A stretch of 64,000 nucleotides of DNA from Cyclina sinensis (lineage: Eukaryota; Mollusca; Bivalvia; Venerida; Veneridae): the NCBI GenBank assembly GCA_012932295.1, contig JAAONU010000001.1:5045104-5109103 (forward strand), written 5' to 3'. Shown piece after piece: positions 14,686 to 26,502 of the stretch. A model generated the notes under the pieces. The model was not told the origin of the DNA. It did not search any database and saw only the letters and a list, made by a program, of their open reading frames with translations. The first letter of the stretch is position 1. Every line of letters begins with the position of its first letter. The translations under genes were made by a program, and so were the position numbers.

Positions 14686-15610
14686 ATGCTCCCCGAAGGG
14701 AGAGCATATAGTCGCCGCCTTGTTCGTCCTTCCGTCCGTCACACGCTTGTCCGGAGAATAACTTGAAAAGTATTGAAAATGTTTTTGAATTATCTCCCTT
14801 TATAATACTTAATAATGCTTGTCGGGATATGAATTTAAGAAGTACTGAAGGAATTTGTTTAAAACTTCACACAGTTATAGACACTAAAGAGTGAAAGTTC
14901 AATAACCATATGATTACCTTGCTTAATGTTTGAATTATCTCCCTTAATGATACTTAAAATGATTAATGATGCTTGTTCGGAGTACAACTTTTAAACTTTC
15001 AATGATATCTCATTGAAACTATACACAATTATAGAGACTAGTCAGAGGATGTGTTTTTTTTTTAAAACCATCACTCTACATTACTTAGTTTTTATTATCT
15101 CCCTTTATAAAACCTAATAATGCTTGTTAGGAAAATAACTTTAAAAGTGTTGAAGGAAATTGAATAAAACTTCACATAGTTATGAAGACCAATGAGAGGA
15201 AGTGCAGTGTTAAAAACGATCACTTTAAATCAGTTAGTTTTTTAATTTAATATAGCAATCCCGATCGATAAATAAATCAATGGTTTATCAGCTGGAATTT
15301 CTGGAGAACAACACTGATTATATGAAGTACAGGTCCATATTTACACCTGCCAGCCAAGCACTTGACACCTTTTGTTACGATTATAAACATTCTGGCAAAC
15401 ATTCACAGATTTATCAAGTTGCAAGTAAATTTTGAAATAAATTAACTGTCCTTACAAATGTGGTTTTTATACTATAAATCCTCAAATATGTTTCGTTATG
15501 ATTATCCTTACTATAACTTAAAAAGTATTTAATTTCACATGTTATTGAAATACCATTGTTAGTACATTTCTTACTTTTCTGCCATTCTGAACAAAAAATA
15601 TCGGGGAGCA
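14686..15610 (+). mobile_element. Hairpin-ended non-autonomous element with inverted ends
   Basis: The left end is a hairpin (CTCCC cgaa GGGAG type, near 14690) followed by a ccgtccgtc stretch. The body holds repeated 'gaattatctcccttta... acttaataatgcttg' units of roughly 150-180 bp. The ends are inverted: TGCTCCCCGA at 14687-14696 and TCGGGGAGCA at 15601-15610. TTGTT flanks both sides (14681-14685 and 15611-15615), a possible 5-bp target duplication. It is non-coding. The group is common in bivalve genomes; the exact family name is not assigned. Confidence 0.65.
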
Positions 15611-15821
15611 TTGTTTGGTTTTAATAATTTCTTGTTATATATTTTATTCAATGAGAAAATCATTGTATCAACCGCTGCAGACTTTTTCAGTCGTTGCATA
15701 AGGGTAACAGTTAAACTATATCACATTAAAGAAACGCATACAAGTTGAAGTTTCCTTGAATATTTATGATATGACACCAACAGATTGTTTTTAAGTTCGT
15801 TCGCTCTTCGTCGAAAGGTTT

Positions 15822-16417
15822 TTGTCGAGCCCGCTTGCGGTGAGCTCAACTTAGTCGCCACTTTTGGTGTATAGTTCGGTGTATGTGCGTCCGTGCGTGC
15901 GTCCGGATTTGTCCAGTCTATATCTTGCTCATTCTTTAAAGGATTACAAAATAATTTGGTAAAGATATTCACTATGATGGGGTTGTGTGTCGCACACAAA
16001 ACCCAGGTCCGCTGCTCAAAGGTTAAGGTCACACTTTGGGGTCTGCGCAAAACCCGTGTACGGAGCTTAACTTCTACATGCATGGAGGAATTTTAATATA
16101 ACTTAGGACAAATATTCTCCATAGTGTGGCGGAGTGTCGCGCGAAAAATTCAGGTGTCTGTGGCAAAGGTAAAGGTCACACTTAGGGGTCAAGAGTCAAA
16201 TAACAAAATAAAACATTCATTTGTGAGTACAACTTCTATATACATGGATGGATTTTAATATAACTTAGCACAAATGTTCTCCATGTTGAGCTAAGTTGTC
16301 TAGCGCAAAATGAAGGTCAAGGTCAAGGTCACAAGAGGTCAAAGGTCAAATAAAAATATTAAAATTTGTATGTTGGCGCTGTATCTTGCTTATGCTTTGA
16401 AGTATTATGCTTTGTGA
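15822..16417 (+). mobile_element. Second hairpin-type repeat element, cut by the assembly gap
   Basis: Begins with an imperfect hairpin (gagcccgc ttgc ggtgagctc), then gtcgcc and a gtccgtgcgtgcgtccg run. Repeat units follow that contain 'aaggtcacact' and 'ggtcaaggtcaaggtcac' cores spaced roughly 150-170 bp apart. The right end is lost in the N run. The apparent ORFs at 15721-16096 on both strands are repeat sequence. Confidence 0.6.
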
Positions 16418-16517
16418 NNNNNNNNNNNNNNNNNNNNNNNNNNNNNNNNNNNNNNNNNNNNNNNNNNNNNNNNNNNNNNNNNNNNNNNNNNNNNNNNNNN
16501 NNNNNNNNNNNNNNNNN
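16418..16517. other. Assembly gap (100 N)
   Basis: Exactly 100 unknown bases, the usual placeholder size for a gap of unknown length. It falls inside a repeat element, which probably explains the break. Confidence 0.97.
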
Positions 16518-17584
16518 TATATGAATTGAGCTGGTGTTAAATAAAGGTCAGATAAAACCCTGTTGAAAATATTTTGGCGATTTCTTATATACCTCCTAAG
16601 GTATAGCATATTATACCATGTACAGTTTCTTGTTTCCGCCAGTGTATTTTCTAACATTTTGAGCAAACAATGAATTGAAGTTAATTTAAGGCTGTCTAAA
16701 GATTAACATTTTATACTAAAGACAACAACCACTTTTCAAATGAAATTGAAAATTCACTACACTTGGTTTAATCATATATTAATTAAATAACTGTTGAAAT
16801 CCACGACAAACCTTCACAAAGATGAGAATAATTTTAAGGATGGTTTGTCTGGATTTTTTCAGTTTTAAATTTATTTCATACCTTAGGGGAACGCTCTGCA
16901 AAAAAAGCGTTGTTTATATCTATTCGTTACGGACAGAAACATATCCTATTATCTGATCTTGCTAAGTGCAATGTAGTGGTAGAGGTTTGTCATCTAATGG
17001 TTAAAGTACATTTTCAGATATTAATAACACGACTTCATGACTTCTTATTTGAAATAAGGGAATTTCACATGGGATGAAAATTAGGAAAATTAATAGTTAT
17101 TCCCCTTCATTTTGTTAAATCATGTTCATGGTAAATTATTTCTTTAGATGACAGCTTCTGTGTGAACAGAGGTCTATGTTAGATGAATTATGCCAGATAA
17201 GGCTAACCAATGGCTACTAAAGTTATGAAACTTTTAAAAATGTCCCAAACTTACTTACTTCTGGTACAGTATCATTTAATTTCATATTTTAATGAAATGA
17301 TAAATTTAGCTTCTCAATGTTATTTGTAATCACCAACCTGGTAATACAGTACATTTCAATAAATGAAAAAATCAGATTCAATTGTCTGTTTAAATTATAC
17401 TCGAAAAATAAAACATTCTGCAGTTAAAAAATGTGATCCAATAGTTGTACTGCAACTTCAATGAAATGTGATTTTGGAAGAAGTAACCTCAGGCTGACTG
17501 GTTAATTGCTTCATTGTGTGATGTAAAGTCGAATATGCGCGAAAGTTTATGGAATTATTAAACTTAAGATATGATAATCGATAC
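16518..17584. other. Non-coding DNA beside the sushi-like exon
   Basis: AT-rich sequence. If the exon at 17585-17806 belongs to a live gene, this would be its following intron. No second exon is recognised here. Confidence 0.4.
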
Positions 17585-17806
17585 CTGTATTCTTTCGACA
17601 AGCTTGTCCGGTCTGAGTCGCCGGATGTGTCCCAGTCGGCACCCATCGGTCATTTCCGGCACAGTAAACAGACGAAGCTGTCTTCACATAGTCAGGATCG
17701 CAGTAGTAGGGACAGTATACTTTACAGGCCGAAGAGTAAACTGTACAGCTACTTGTGGCCACAAAACCATTCGGTATATATCCTGAATGACATCCACACT
17801 CATCAG
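17585..17806 (-). CDS. Single sushi/CCP-like exon (gene fragment or part of a larger gene)
   Basis: On the minus strand a pyrimidine-rich acceptor ending ttctgttccag precedes a 222-nt exon, and the donor is gtatcg. The reading frame begins ADECGCHSGYIPNG, continues through SSCTVYSSACKVYC and DRWVPTG, and ends GQACRKN. It has nine cysteines and a conserved-looking Trp before the last Cys, the general look of a complement-control (sushi) or related extracellular module. Both borders are phase 1, the symmetrical 1-1 class used by shuffled extracellular domains. No partner exon, signal peptide or stop is found nearby, so it may be one exon of a large mosaic protein, or an orphan copy. The family assignment is tentative. 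Confidence 0.55.
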
Positions 17807-17808
17807 CT

Positions 17809-18930
17809 GGAACAGAAGAACCAAATCTGCAGAGGACTGGAGTGAGATGGGGCGGAGTACATGGTAAGCAGGTGGAGGGTGAAGCTAAAACTGAAGAAAA
17901 AAATCTGGAGAGGACAGGAGTGAGATGGGGCGGAGTACCTCGTAAGATGGTGGAGGGTGATGCTAAAACTGAAGAACCAAATCTGGAGAGGACAGAAGTG
18001 AGATGGGGCGGAGTACCTCGTAAGATGGTGGAGGGTGATGCTAAAACTGAAGAACCAAATCTGGAGAGGACAGAAGTGAGATGGGGCGGAGTACCTCGTA
18101 AGAAGTTGGAGGGTGAAGCTTAAATTGAAGAACCAACTCTGGAGAGGACAGGAGTGAGATGGGGCGGAGTACCTCGTAAGCAGGTGGAGGGTGAAGCTCA
18201 AACTGAAGAAAAAATCTGGAAAGGACTGGAGTGAGATGGGGGCGGAGTACCCTCGTAGATGGTGTGAGGGTGAAGCTAAAAACTGAAGAACCAAATCTGG
18301 AGAGGACTGGAGTGAGATGGGGCGGAGTTCCTCGTAAGCAGGTGGAGGGTGAAGCTAACACTGAAGAAAAAAATCTGGAGAGGACTGGAGTGAGATGGGG
18401 CGGAGTACCTCGTAAGCAGGTGGAGGGTGAAGCTTAAATTGAAGACCAAATCTGGAGAGGACTTGAATGAGATGGGGCGGAGTACCTCGTAAGCAGGTGG
18501 AGGGTGAAGCTAAAACTGAAGAAAAATTCTGGAGAGGACTGGAGTGAGAAGGGGCGGAGTACCTGGTGGGAAGGGGGATGGTGGTGACAGCTGGGAGAAA
18601 AGCATATTTTGGAGATGACTGGAGTGGGATGGGGCGGTGTACTGGCTATGATAGCGGGAGGGTGGTGGCAAATGAAACAGAAAAGCATAATCTGGAGAGA
18701 ACTGGTGTTGGATGGGGCGGATAATTAGGTGGGAAAATGGGGAAGTTGGTGATAGCTGGAACAAAATAGCAAAATTTGGAGAGGGGATGGACGGGTTGGA
18801 GAACTGGCTGGGATAGGAGGAGGGTAGTAGCAGCAAAATCTGGAGAGAACAAGGGGTGGATAGGGCGGACAAGTAGGTGGGAAAAGGGGAATTTGATGTC
18901 AGCTGGAACAGAAGAGCAAACTCTGGAACA
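17809..18930. repeat. 78-bp minisatellite, degenerating rightwards
   Basis: About nine regular copies from 17820 to 18560 share gagatggggcggagtacc and ctggagaggac. More divergent copies reach ~18930. The unit length is a multiple of three, so long artefactual frames appear on both strands. Read on the minus strand, each unit carries a pyrimidine tract ending in CAG, like the acceptor of the adjacent exon. Confidence 0.9.
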
Positions 18931-19087
18931 GAAGAGCTAAAGTGAAGTGGAGTGAACCCTGAAACAGTTTAAAGAGCGAGCACACAGGAGACTCTTACAA
19001 CGCGGAGCAGACTAGAACGAAAAGTTAATTTCTAAGAAGAGAAAAGTAAAAAAAAGAGAAAACGAAGATTTTATCATAATAAAGATA

Positions 19088-19590
19088 ACGGGCTCCGCTG
19101 AAGCGGAGCAATATACTCCCGAAGAAAGCCACTGACGGTAGAAGACCTTTTTCACAATTGATGATCAATTATCAACAGGAAACATTATAAGATCCTGTTT
19201 ATTTATAAGGACAATATTATAACAATTTCTCTCTGTAAATAACTTCAAAATGTTTCTTGTTTTTCGGATTAGTTCTTTAGTCATGTTTTACCTTACTCAC
19301 AGCCAAACCAGAAGATTTTATGGTGAGTGTAGTATGCTTCCAAAGTTCCACAGTAAATTAAATAAACAGTTCAAGATAAGTATGCCGAGTGGCTTGTAAG
19401 TATCCTTGACCATGACACATTTTGTCATAATCTCTTTATTGTATAAAAATCTGTATATTTAAATTACTAGTACCTTTAACAGTTTTCAAACATTTCTGCC
19501 AAACAGAATTTGCTAGTGGACAGACAACCCAACAGACAGATAGACAACCGGGGTCATAACATAATATGTCCCTTCAGGCGTATATATATA
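19088..19590 (-). mobile_element. Hairpin-ended repeat element (short copy)
   Basis: A perfect hairpin, GCTCCGC tgaa GCGGAGC, lies at 19092-19109. At the other end there is a gacagacaacccaacagacag stretch and the block 'gtcataacataatatgtcc', the same end block as at 21885-21915. A short (TA)n tract follows at ~19580. Non-coding. Confidence 0.5.
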
Positions 19591-19611
19591 TATATATATA
19601 AATATATATAT

Positions 19612-21922
19612 TTCCTTCAATCAATTCAAGAGATAAGGGACTGACACAAATGTCAAAAATTATACTAACATGTGACCTTGACCTTGAGGCGAACCTGTCG
19701 AAACTTATGCTCTGCACATCGTCTCAGTATGGTTAATGATTCTGCCAATTATTTATGTATATAAAGTTAGTTCCTTATTCCTTATTCCTTATTCCTTTTT
19801 CGAATAAGGAATAAGGAACCAGTTCCTTATTCCTTTTTCAAATAAGGAATAGGGAACTAGTTCCTGATTCCTTATTCATATCTAATATAGGAACAGCAGA
19901 ATAAATATTTATAAAAAATAAATATTTATGGTTGATCAGCAACACAGAACCACACAGAAAACACTGAAAAAGAAACAGAAGAAACAGCAACTGCACTAAC
20001 ATTTTTTTATAACTCTGCAATAGAATTGCAAAAAATCAATCACCAAAATCATTGCATAAAGCATCTAAATATAAATATTTTGAAAAAATATTCAAGACGA
20101 AGTTCCTTATTCCTTATTCAACTCCGAATAAGGAACAGAAGAAGAAACGCAAAGAGAGAACGCAATTGCAATTATTTCTGATAAATGTGCATTAGAACTG
20201 CAAGATTCAAACATAAAAATCATTTCATAAAGCGTCTAAATAAAAATATTTTGAAAAATTGTTCAAGTCAAATAAGGAATAGGGAACCAGTTCCTTATTC
20301 CTTATTCAACTCCGAATAAGGAACAGAAGAAGATGCGCAAAGAAAGACACCAGTTGCAATTATTTCTGATAAATCTGCTTTAGAACTGCAGAAATCAAAC
20401 ATCAAAATCATTTCATAAAGCATCAAAATAAAAAGTATTTTGAAATAATGTTCAAGTCGAATCAGGAATAAGGAACCACTTCCTTATTTTTTATTCAACT
20501 CCGAAAAAGGAACAGAAGAAGATGCGCAAAGAAAGACACCAGTTGCAATTATTTCTAATAAATCTGCATTAGATCTGCAGGAATCAAACATCAAAATCAT
20601 GTCATAAAGCATCTAAATAAAAATATTTTGAAAAAATGCTCAAGTCGAATAAGGAATAAGGAAACAGTTCCTTATTCCTTATTCGACTTGAACATTATTT
20701 CAAAATACTTTTATTTTGATGCTTTATGAAATGATTTTTATGTTTGAATCTTGCAGTTCTAATGCACATTTATCAGAAATAATTGCAATTGCGTTCTCTC
20801 TTTGCGTTTCTTCTTCTGTTCCTTATTCGGAGTTGAATAAGGAATAAGGAACTTCGTCTTGAATATTTTTTCAAAATATTTATATTTAGATGCTTTATGC
20901 AATGATTTTGGTGATTGATTTTTTGCAATTCTATTGCAGAGTTATAAAAAAATGTTAGTGCAGTTGCTGTTTCTTCTGTTTCTTTTTCAGTGTTTTCTGT
21001 GTGGTTCTGTGTTGCTGATCAACCATAAATATTTATTTTTTATAAATATTTATTCTGCTGTTCCTATATTAGATATGAATAAGGAATCAGGAACTAGTTC
21101 CCTATTCCTTATTTGAAAAAGGAATAAGGAACTGGTTCCTTATTCCTTATTCGAAAAAGGAATAAGGAATAAGGAACTAACTTTATATACATCAATTATT
21201 TTCAATTTCCTTGAATCAGTTCAAGAGATATAGAGCGAACACGAAATATCACATTTTAAATCATTATGACTAAGTGTAACCTTAACATGTTGGAACCTGC
21301 ACTCTGAACACTGTCTTATAATGGTTACCAGTTCTGCAAAGTAGTTTCCATTACCTTCAATCGGTCCAAGAGGTACAGATCGGACAAGGAATATCAAACA
21401 TAAAATAAGGATGACAAAGTGTGTCTTTGACCTTGATCCGAACAAGCTGGAACCTGCGCTCTGTACATTGTATGGCTAACATTCTTCCAAGTAGTTTCGA
21501 TCTCTTTCAATCGGTTCAAGAGATAGAGAGGGGACACAACATTTGATGCATTTATTAAAATGACTAAGTGTGATCTCGGCCTTGATCCCAGCAAGCTGTA
21601 ACTTGTGCTGTGCACATCGTCTTAGTTTGATTAACATTTCTGCCGAGAACTTTCAATCTCCTTCGATCAGTTCAAAGGATACAGAGCCGACACAAAATTT
21701 GACACCTTAAATAATGACTCAGTGCGACCTTGACATTGACCGAAGCTAGCTAAAACTGCGCTCTGAACATCGCCCGAGTATTGTTAACTTTTTGCCAAGA
21801 ATATTCAATTTGATTAAATCGTCTCAAAAGATACAGAGCAGACATGATATTTCTAACGGACAGACAGACGGACGGACGACCAGGAGCATAACATAATACG
21901 TCCCTCCGGACGTATAAAGAAC
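19612..21922 (-). mobile_element. Pearl-like tandem-repeat element, interrupted by a foldback insertion
   Basis: Outside the insertion there are about five diverged units of ~150 bp containing 'tcaatcggttcaagagata', 'gaccttgacc' and 'ctctgcacatcgtc' landmarks. The right end carries (acgg)-type repeats, gacagacggacggacgac, and then a perfect hairpin: ATACGTCC 21896-21903, loop, GGACGTAT 21908-21915. A tandem ~150-160 bp core next to an ACGG microsatellite is what is known of the bivalve 'pearl' elements, thought to be non-autonomous and Helitron-like. Family membership is inferred from architecture only. Confidence 0.6.
19755..21192. mobile_element. Foldback element with ~0.5-kb inverted arms and 9-bp target duplication
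   Basis: The ends are perfectly inverted (ATGTATATAAAG / CTTTATATACAT). The arms run about 19755-20280 and 20665-21192 and are near identical apart from one extra 7-bp ttattcc unit in the left arm. The centre holds about two direct ~180-bp units. CAATTATTT flanks both sides (19746-19754 and 21193-21201). Removing the insert restores a normal unit of the host tandem repeat, so the boundaries are well supported. Long inverted arms with a 9-bp duplication suggest a Mutator-like (MULE) foldback element, but no transposase is present. Non-autonomous. Confidence 0.85.
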
Positions 21923-22138
21923 AGAAATGAGTAGAAAAATGAAGACAAAATAAGATAAGACACTACACTAGTAAGGAAGTGCTTCCTTCATAACCATTTG
22001 TCGAATCTTTTTATCTTTATTTCACATATTCCTTATGGAAAAAGACATACATCTGAAAGTCAGAATATAATACATAGATAAAACAATGTACAATTATCTC
22101 ATTTGGTAAGCTGGTTTTTTTCCTATTCATCTTAATTC

Positions 22139-22296
22139 ATGGCACCAGAGTACACATCTTTATACACAATTTGTACCATATACCTATTCATGGTACCAGA
22201 GTACACATCTTTATACACTATTTGTACTATATACCTATTCAGGGCACCAGGGTACACATCTTTATATACAGTATTAATTTTGTACCATATACCTAT
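22139..22296 (+). repeat. 51-bp tandem repeat, three copies
   Basis: Three copies of a unit containing accagagtacacatcttta and gtaccatatacctattca. The third copy has a small insertion (attaat). Confidence 0.85.
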
Positions 22297-24550
22297 TGAC
22301 GAACACAACATTTTCAAAGACGTTTTACCGCTACACGTAACAACACAATGCCATTGTGCTGTACGGACGCACACTGCACAAGTCCAGGATGCTATCCGCT
22401 TCAGGGTAATGATATATACTTCTGACTGGCAGTATCATTCGTACGTAGATATATAAACGTTCAAATGACAATGAATATAGGTGAGACTATATTCTATACT
22501 TACATAAATGAAAGTAAGAAAACAGCAAACGGAGATATATTTCCGACAAGATACCGTTTTTGTAAATGATTAATATAAATTAGAAATGAAATCCTCTTAG
22601 TTTAATAATCTGGTGTAACTACTGTGGATGATTTAGATTTTTCGGGAACTAGTCAAACACTAAAGCTTGAATACACGGCCTTTATGCTACTCGGAGACGA
22701 ATGTTATTAGTACTGTGCATTTGCCCCAGGCTTATTTCACTAAGTAACTGAAGTACACCGGAGTTGCATAATGTACTGTAGCTGTAAATTCCATAATGAG
22801 TGTTAATTAAATATTGAATTTAGAGAAGTATGAAATAAAACAGTTACTTACCCATTTTAAATTAAAAGCCCTTGTTTTATAAAATCACATCTGTATTGAT
22901 ACACCTGTATTGATACACCTGAAAATGATCAGCTGAAAATAAAATGGCCGACTATCTGTTTATATTTAAGTGAGCACTAGACCATGACAATTACACAGGT
23001 AATTCAATAGTGTTCTATATTTAGAATGTCGTGCAACTTAAACTGAATAGCTTACCTGTACACGTACCTTAATACCGGATTCACTGTAACTGTATATAAA
23101 ATCCAATAACCAAACATACAGCGGATATTCCTTTTTATCATTATTGTTTTTGTAATTATTGTACTTTTGAAAGGTTCAAAGTGTTTCCAACTAACTACTG
23201 TGACATTAGATTGTTACTATGAGCATACTTTTTAAACATACTCTTTTAACATAAATCATGACAAACCATTTTACTAATTTTCATTGTTTCATTTATGTAT
23301 GTAGTCCATATCTTTTGTGTGTGTGTGTGTGTGTGCTTTGTATGTGGACTCCATTTGAAACAAGTTCTAGCTTACACAGTGCATTATTTTATTTATATTT
23401 AAAGTAAAGTGCTTCATAACATTTTACTATATTATAACATGCTTATGCTTTACTGACCTTTTTAATAATATTCATTTTTATGTGTTTTTGTGTTGGTACT
23501 ATGAATAACAAAAAAAAATATGAAGATAAAATATTAAGCTCTACTATATAATTGTGCTTGAATCCATTTTCTTAAAAAAATATCTCATTTTATTTCATTT
23601 TTTATTCTTATTTTTTTTAATCTAGTAGAAAACTGATTTTTATAAATGAGTGTTATTAAGTACGGCAAAATAAACAAAACTTGTGTCAAATAAATCATGT
23701 GTGGTTTAGCTCGCAATGTTGATGGAAACTCGCAGTTTTTATGATAAATAAAGTTATTAATAGGAATACATTTTCTCGCATCATTCCTGGAATCATGTTA
23801 AAGCCGATTAATATTTTGAGGTTGACTTGTCTTTCTTTTTTTCTTTGGATCAATTCCTGGATGAAAAGCGCATCACCTTTCTTAAAACGACTGACTCACG
23901 GATGGACCGACGATGAAAAAAAGAAGACAATGTTTATACATCTAGAAATTCTAGCTGCAATTTTGAAAAACATACCTAAACTAAGTTACTGACTCATTTT
24001 TTGTCACAGAAAGTATCAAGATATAAAGTTTAACACACTTTTATCGGTAAAATTTTTTACCCTCAGCTAAATTCTGTGTCAGTCGCTTTAAAAGGATGAA
24101 TTACAAATTTGTCTGACGAACGAAAGGAAAGCAATTCAAACATTTAAGATTCATAGAGAAAAAGATGTTTGCAAATTTGATGTGAAAAATGAAATAAACT
24201 AAGCCTCACTAATATAGAGGAAATCGAGACACTGTCAACATGGTTTTCACGTTAGTTTTCCATAAAGTAACAGTCTGACAGATGTTTCTAGCTTTAGAGG
24301 GGAGCTGCTTGCTAAATACAGAATACAGATATTTTTTGTATTATATTTTGTAATTTGCTCATGATTATGCATATGCATACTGAGTTTTGAGTAAAGAATC
24401 TTGAAGATTTACTGAATCAAGTGAAATGGCAAAAAGGTTTACATTGCATCTTTGGAAGTCTGTTTCTGAAATACTTCACCGGAAAGACGTTATTTTTTTA
24501 AAAAGACTGGGTTGAGAATGAATAAAGTTAAAGAAAAACTCTCAAATATC
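22297..24550. other. Intergenic DNA downstream of the first MSMB-like gene
   Basis: AT-rich, with a (GT)n tract at 23316-23334. No exon with recognisable family features. The frame at 23741-23992 has no supporting motif. Confidence 0.5.
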
Positions 24551-24556
24551 TTTATT
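24551..24556 (-). terminator. Poly(A) signal of MSMB-like copy A
   Basis: AATAAA on the minus strand, 37 bases after the stop codon of copy A. Confidence 0.6.
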
Positions 24557-24592
24557 GTCAAACACATTCTAATTCGAAGAATTAAACACAGT

Positions 24593-26457
24593 TTACTTTC
24601 CGACCGCGCTAAAATGTTTGGGCACGAGGTTTGGAGGGCATGGTTTACTTTCATCACTTCTTAACACCCACTGATTTTCACAGTTCCTCCTAATGCTGAT
24701 GCAAGCAGAATCTCCGGAGTCGATGATACGCATGACCATACTGTGAACAGAAACGGAAGAGACATTTCAGTACACAATAAAGTATTCAGTTCTACATAAA
24801 TATAACACAATAAAGCATTCAGTTCTATATAAATATAACACAACAATGTATTCAGTTCTACATAAATATAACACAGTAAAGTATTCAGTTCTACATAAAA
24901 AAAACATAATAAAGTATTCAGTTCTACATAAATATAACACAATAAAGTCCTCAGTTCTACATAAATATAGCACAATAGAGCATTCAGTTCTACATAAATA
25001 TAACACAACAATGTATTCAGTTCTACATAAATATAACACAGTAAAGTATTCAGTTCTACATAAATAAAACATAATAAAGTATTCAGTTCTACATAGATAT
25101 AACACAATAAAGTTCTCAGTTCTACATAAATATAACACAATAAAGTATTCAGTTCTACATAAATATAACAACTTGATGCCATTTCGACTCCAAGAGTTCT
25201 AAACAAACTACTTCTACATTATTATTGTGTCTTTTGTAAATGGCCAAAGGCAAATATTTGCTGATATGCCAATTAATGTTGAACTTGAACTTGATTATCT
25301 GAACTTTTACTTTTAAAAAAATATCGAGCATTGAATCATTTACCATTGAACTTACTTATTTGTTCTGCAATATAATTGTTTTTGTTATGTAATTAGAACT
25401 AAACAACGATTTATAGCTTTAAACAACGGAAGTGTCTGGGGTAAATTAGCCTTAAACATCCCGTGATATCATAATGGCTGGGTAGAAATACTGACCCAGG
25501 TTTCGAACATTCTGGCAGCAAGAATACTCACAAACAAAAGGACCGAAAATGCAGATATATATTTGATAAAAAGATAAAACAGAATAGAACAGGCTGATTT
25601 GAACAAACGACAAAAACTTTATTAAGAACTGCTCCCGAATAATTGCTTCCGAATAACTGCTCCCGAATAACTGCTCCCGATAAGCGAAAGAGAAGTAATA
25701 CTATTAGATATGTAGCTCAAACATCATGTCTATATGATCATTATTGTCCACAATTAATAGCATACTTGCAACCGAGTTTCTACGAAACTTTAAATTTTTA
25801 CAGTAAAAACTTTGATTATAGACATACTTTATGACCTGTAAAATAGATAAATGTTTAACGTAACTTACTCCTGACAGCTCAGTCCCGTGTCAGAACATAC
25901 ACATCTCAAACACTGGAAATTGTCTGTGTACTCATCTCCCGGCTGGAGTGTATCTTTACCATTACCGTGCTTACAGTATCTGATCAGGTTTCCATTCACT
26001 TCAAAAATAAATTAGAGAATTATTGTTAGAAGTAAAAAACAGAAAAGGCAGCACAGAAATGGTTTCCGTCTTTTTGCTCTTCTCGTCTGCTTGATTTACT
26101 TTTTTTATTGTATGCATCTTATTTACTGGAAAAGTTATTATGACTATAATTTTAAAATGAAATCACCACAATCTTTATTATATGCACAACTGAACATTAA
26201 CTTGTAATAAAACTTACTAAACAACCACAACTAAAATTATAAGTTGCAAGTACAGATATGTAATTTATATACTGTACTCCAAAATCTAACACAACTAGAA
26301 AGCATCTGATTAAAATGTCACAAAGCTTCACAATTCATCGTGTTAATTTACAACAGTTAACAAAATAGTTACCTATTTTCTCACGAATAGGATCGAAGTA
26401 TACAGCAGCATCTATACAGCCAATAATCAAAACAAAAACACTAAGTATGTCTCTCAT
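24593..26457 (-). CDS. Beta-microseminoprotein-like secreted protein, copy A
   Basis: Three exons on the minus strand: 26457-26373 (ATG, signal peptide), 25998-25869 and 24740-24593 (stop 24593-24595), with intron phases 1 and 2. The product is 120 residues. A hydrophobic signal runs from residue 4 to ~17 with likely cleavage near residue 17-18. Eight cysteines follow at 37, 58, 61, 63, 70, 85, 92 and 106, including the motif C-x2-C-x-C-x6-C, then NCENQWVLR and KPCPP near the C-terminus. Cysteine spacing, the Trp-Val segment and size match the MSMB/PSP94 family, whose vertebrate members are secreted and have ten cysteines. The function in molluscs is not deducible. Exon 2's acceptor has a weak pyrimidine tract. 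It is the most diverged of the three local copies. Its 5' flank is a 68-bp tandem array and intron 2 holds a 33-bp array. Confidence 0.8.
24773..25168. repeat. 33-bp minisatellite in intron 2 of copy A
   Basis: About twelve copies of a unit with tcagttctacataaatata and acacaataaagtat. It starts about 30 bases upstream of the acceptor of exon 3. The unit is a multiple of three, giving long artefactual open frames on both strands. Confidence 0.93.
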
Positions 26458-26502
26458 GTTTGCAAACACACTGACAAACTGTTGAGTTAAACGATGTTGT
26501 TT

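Noticed and set aside
17803..18872. Several overlapping frames on both strands
   Set aside because: All are produced by the 78-bp minisatellite; they are not conserved domains.
19838..21116. Two identical 60-residue hydrophobic frames on opposite strands
   Set aside because: They are mirror copies in the arms of the foldback element. Identity reflects the inverted repeat, not selection on a protein.
24661..25206. 181-residue minus frame of repeated Tyr-Val-Glu-Leu
   Set aside because: It is the 33-bp minisatellite in intron 2 of copy A. It runs over part of the real exon 3 in another frame.
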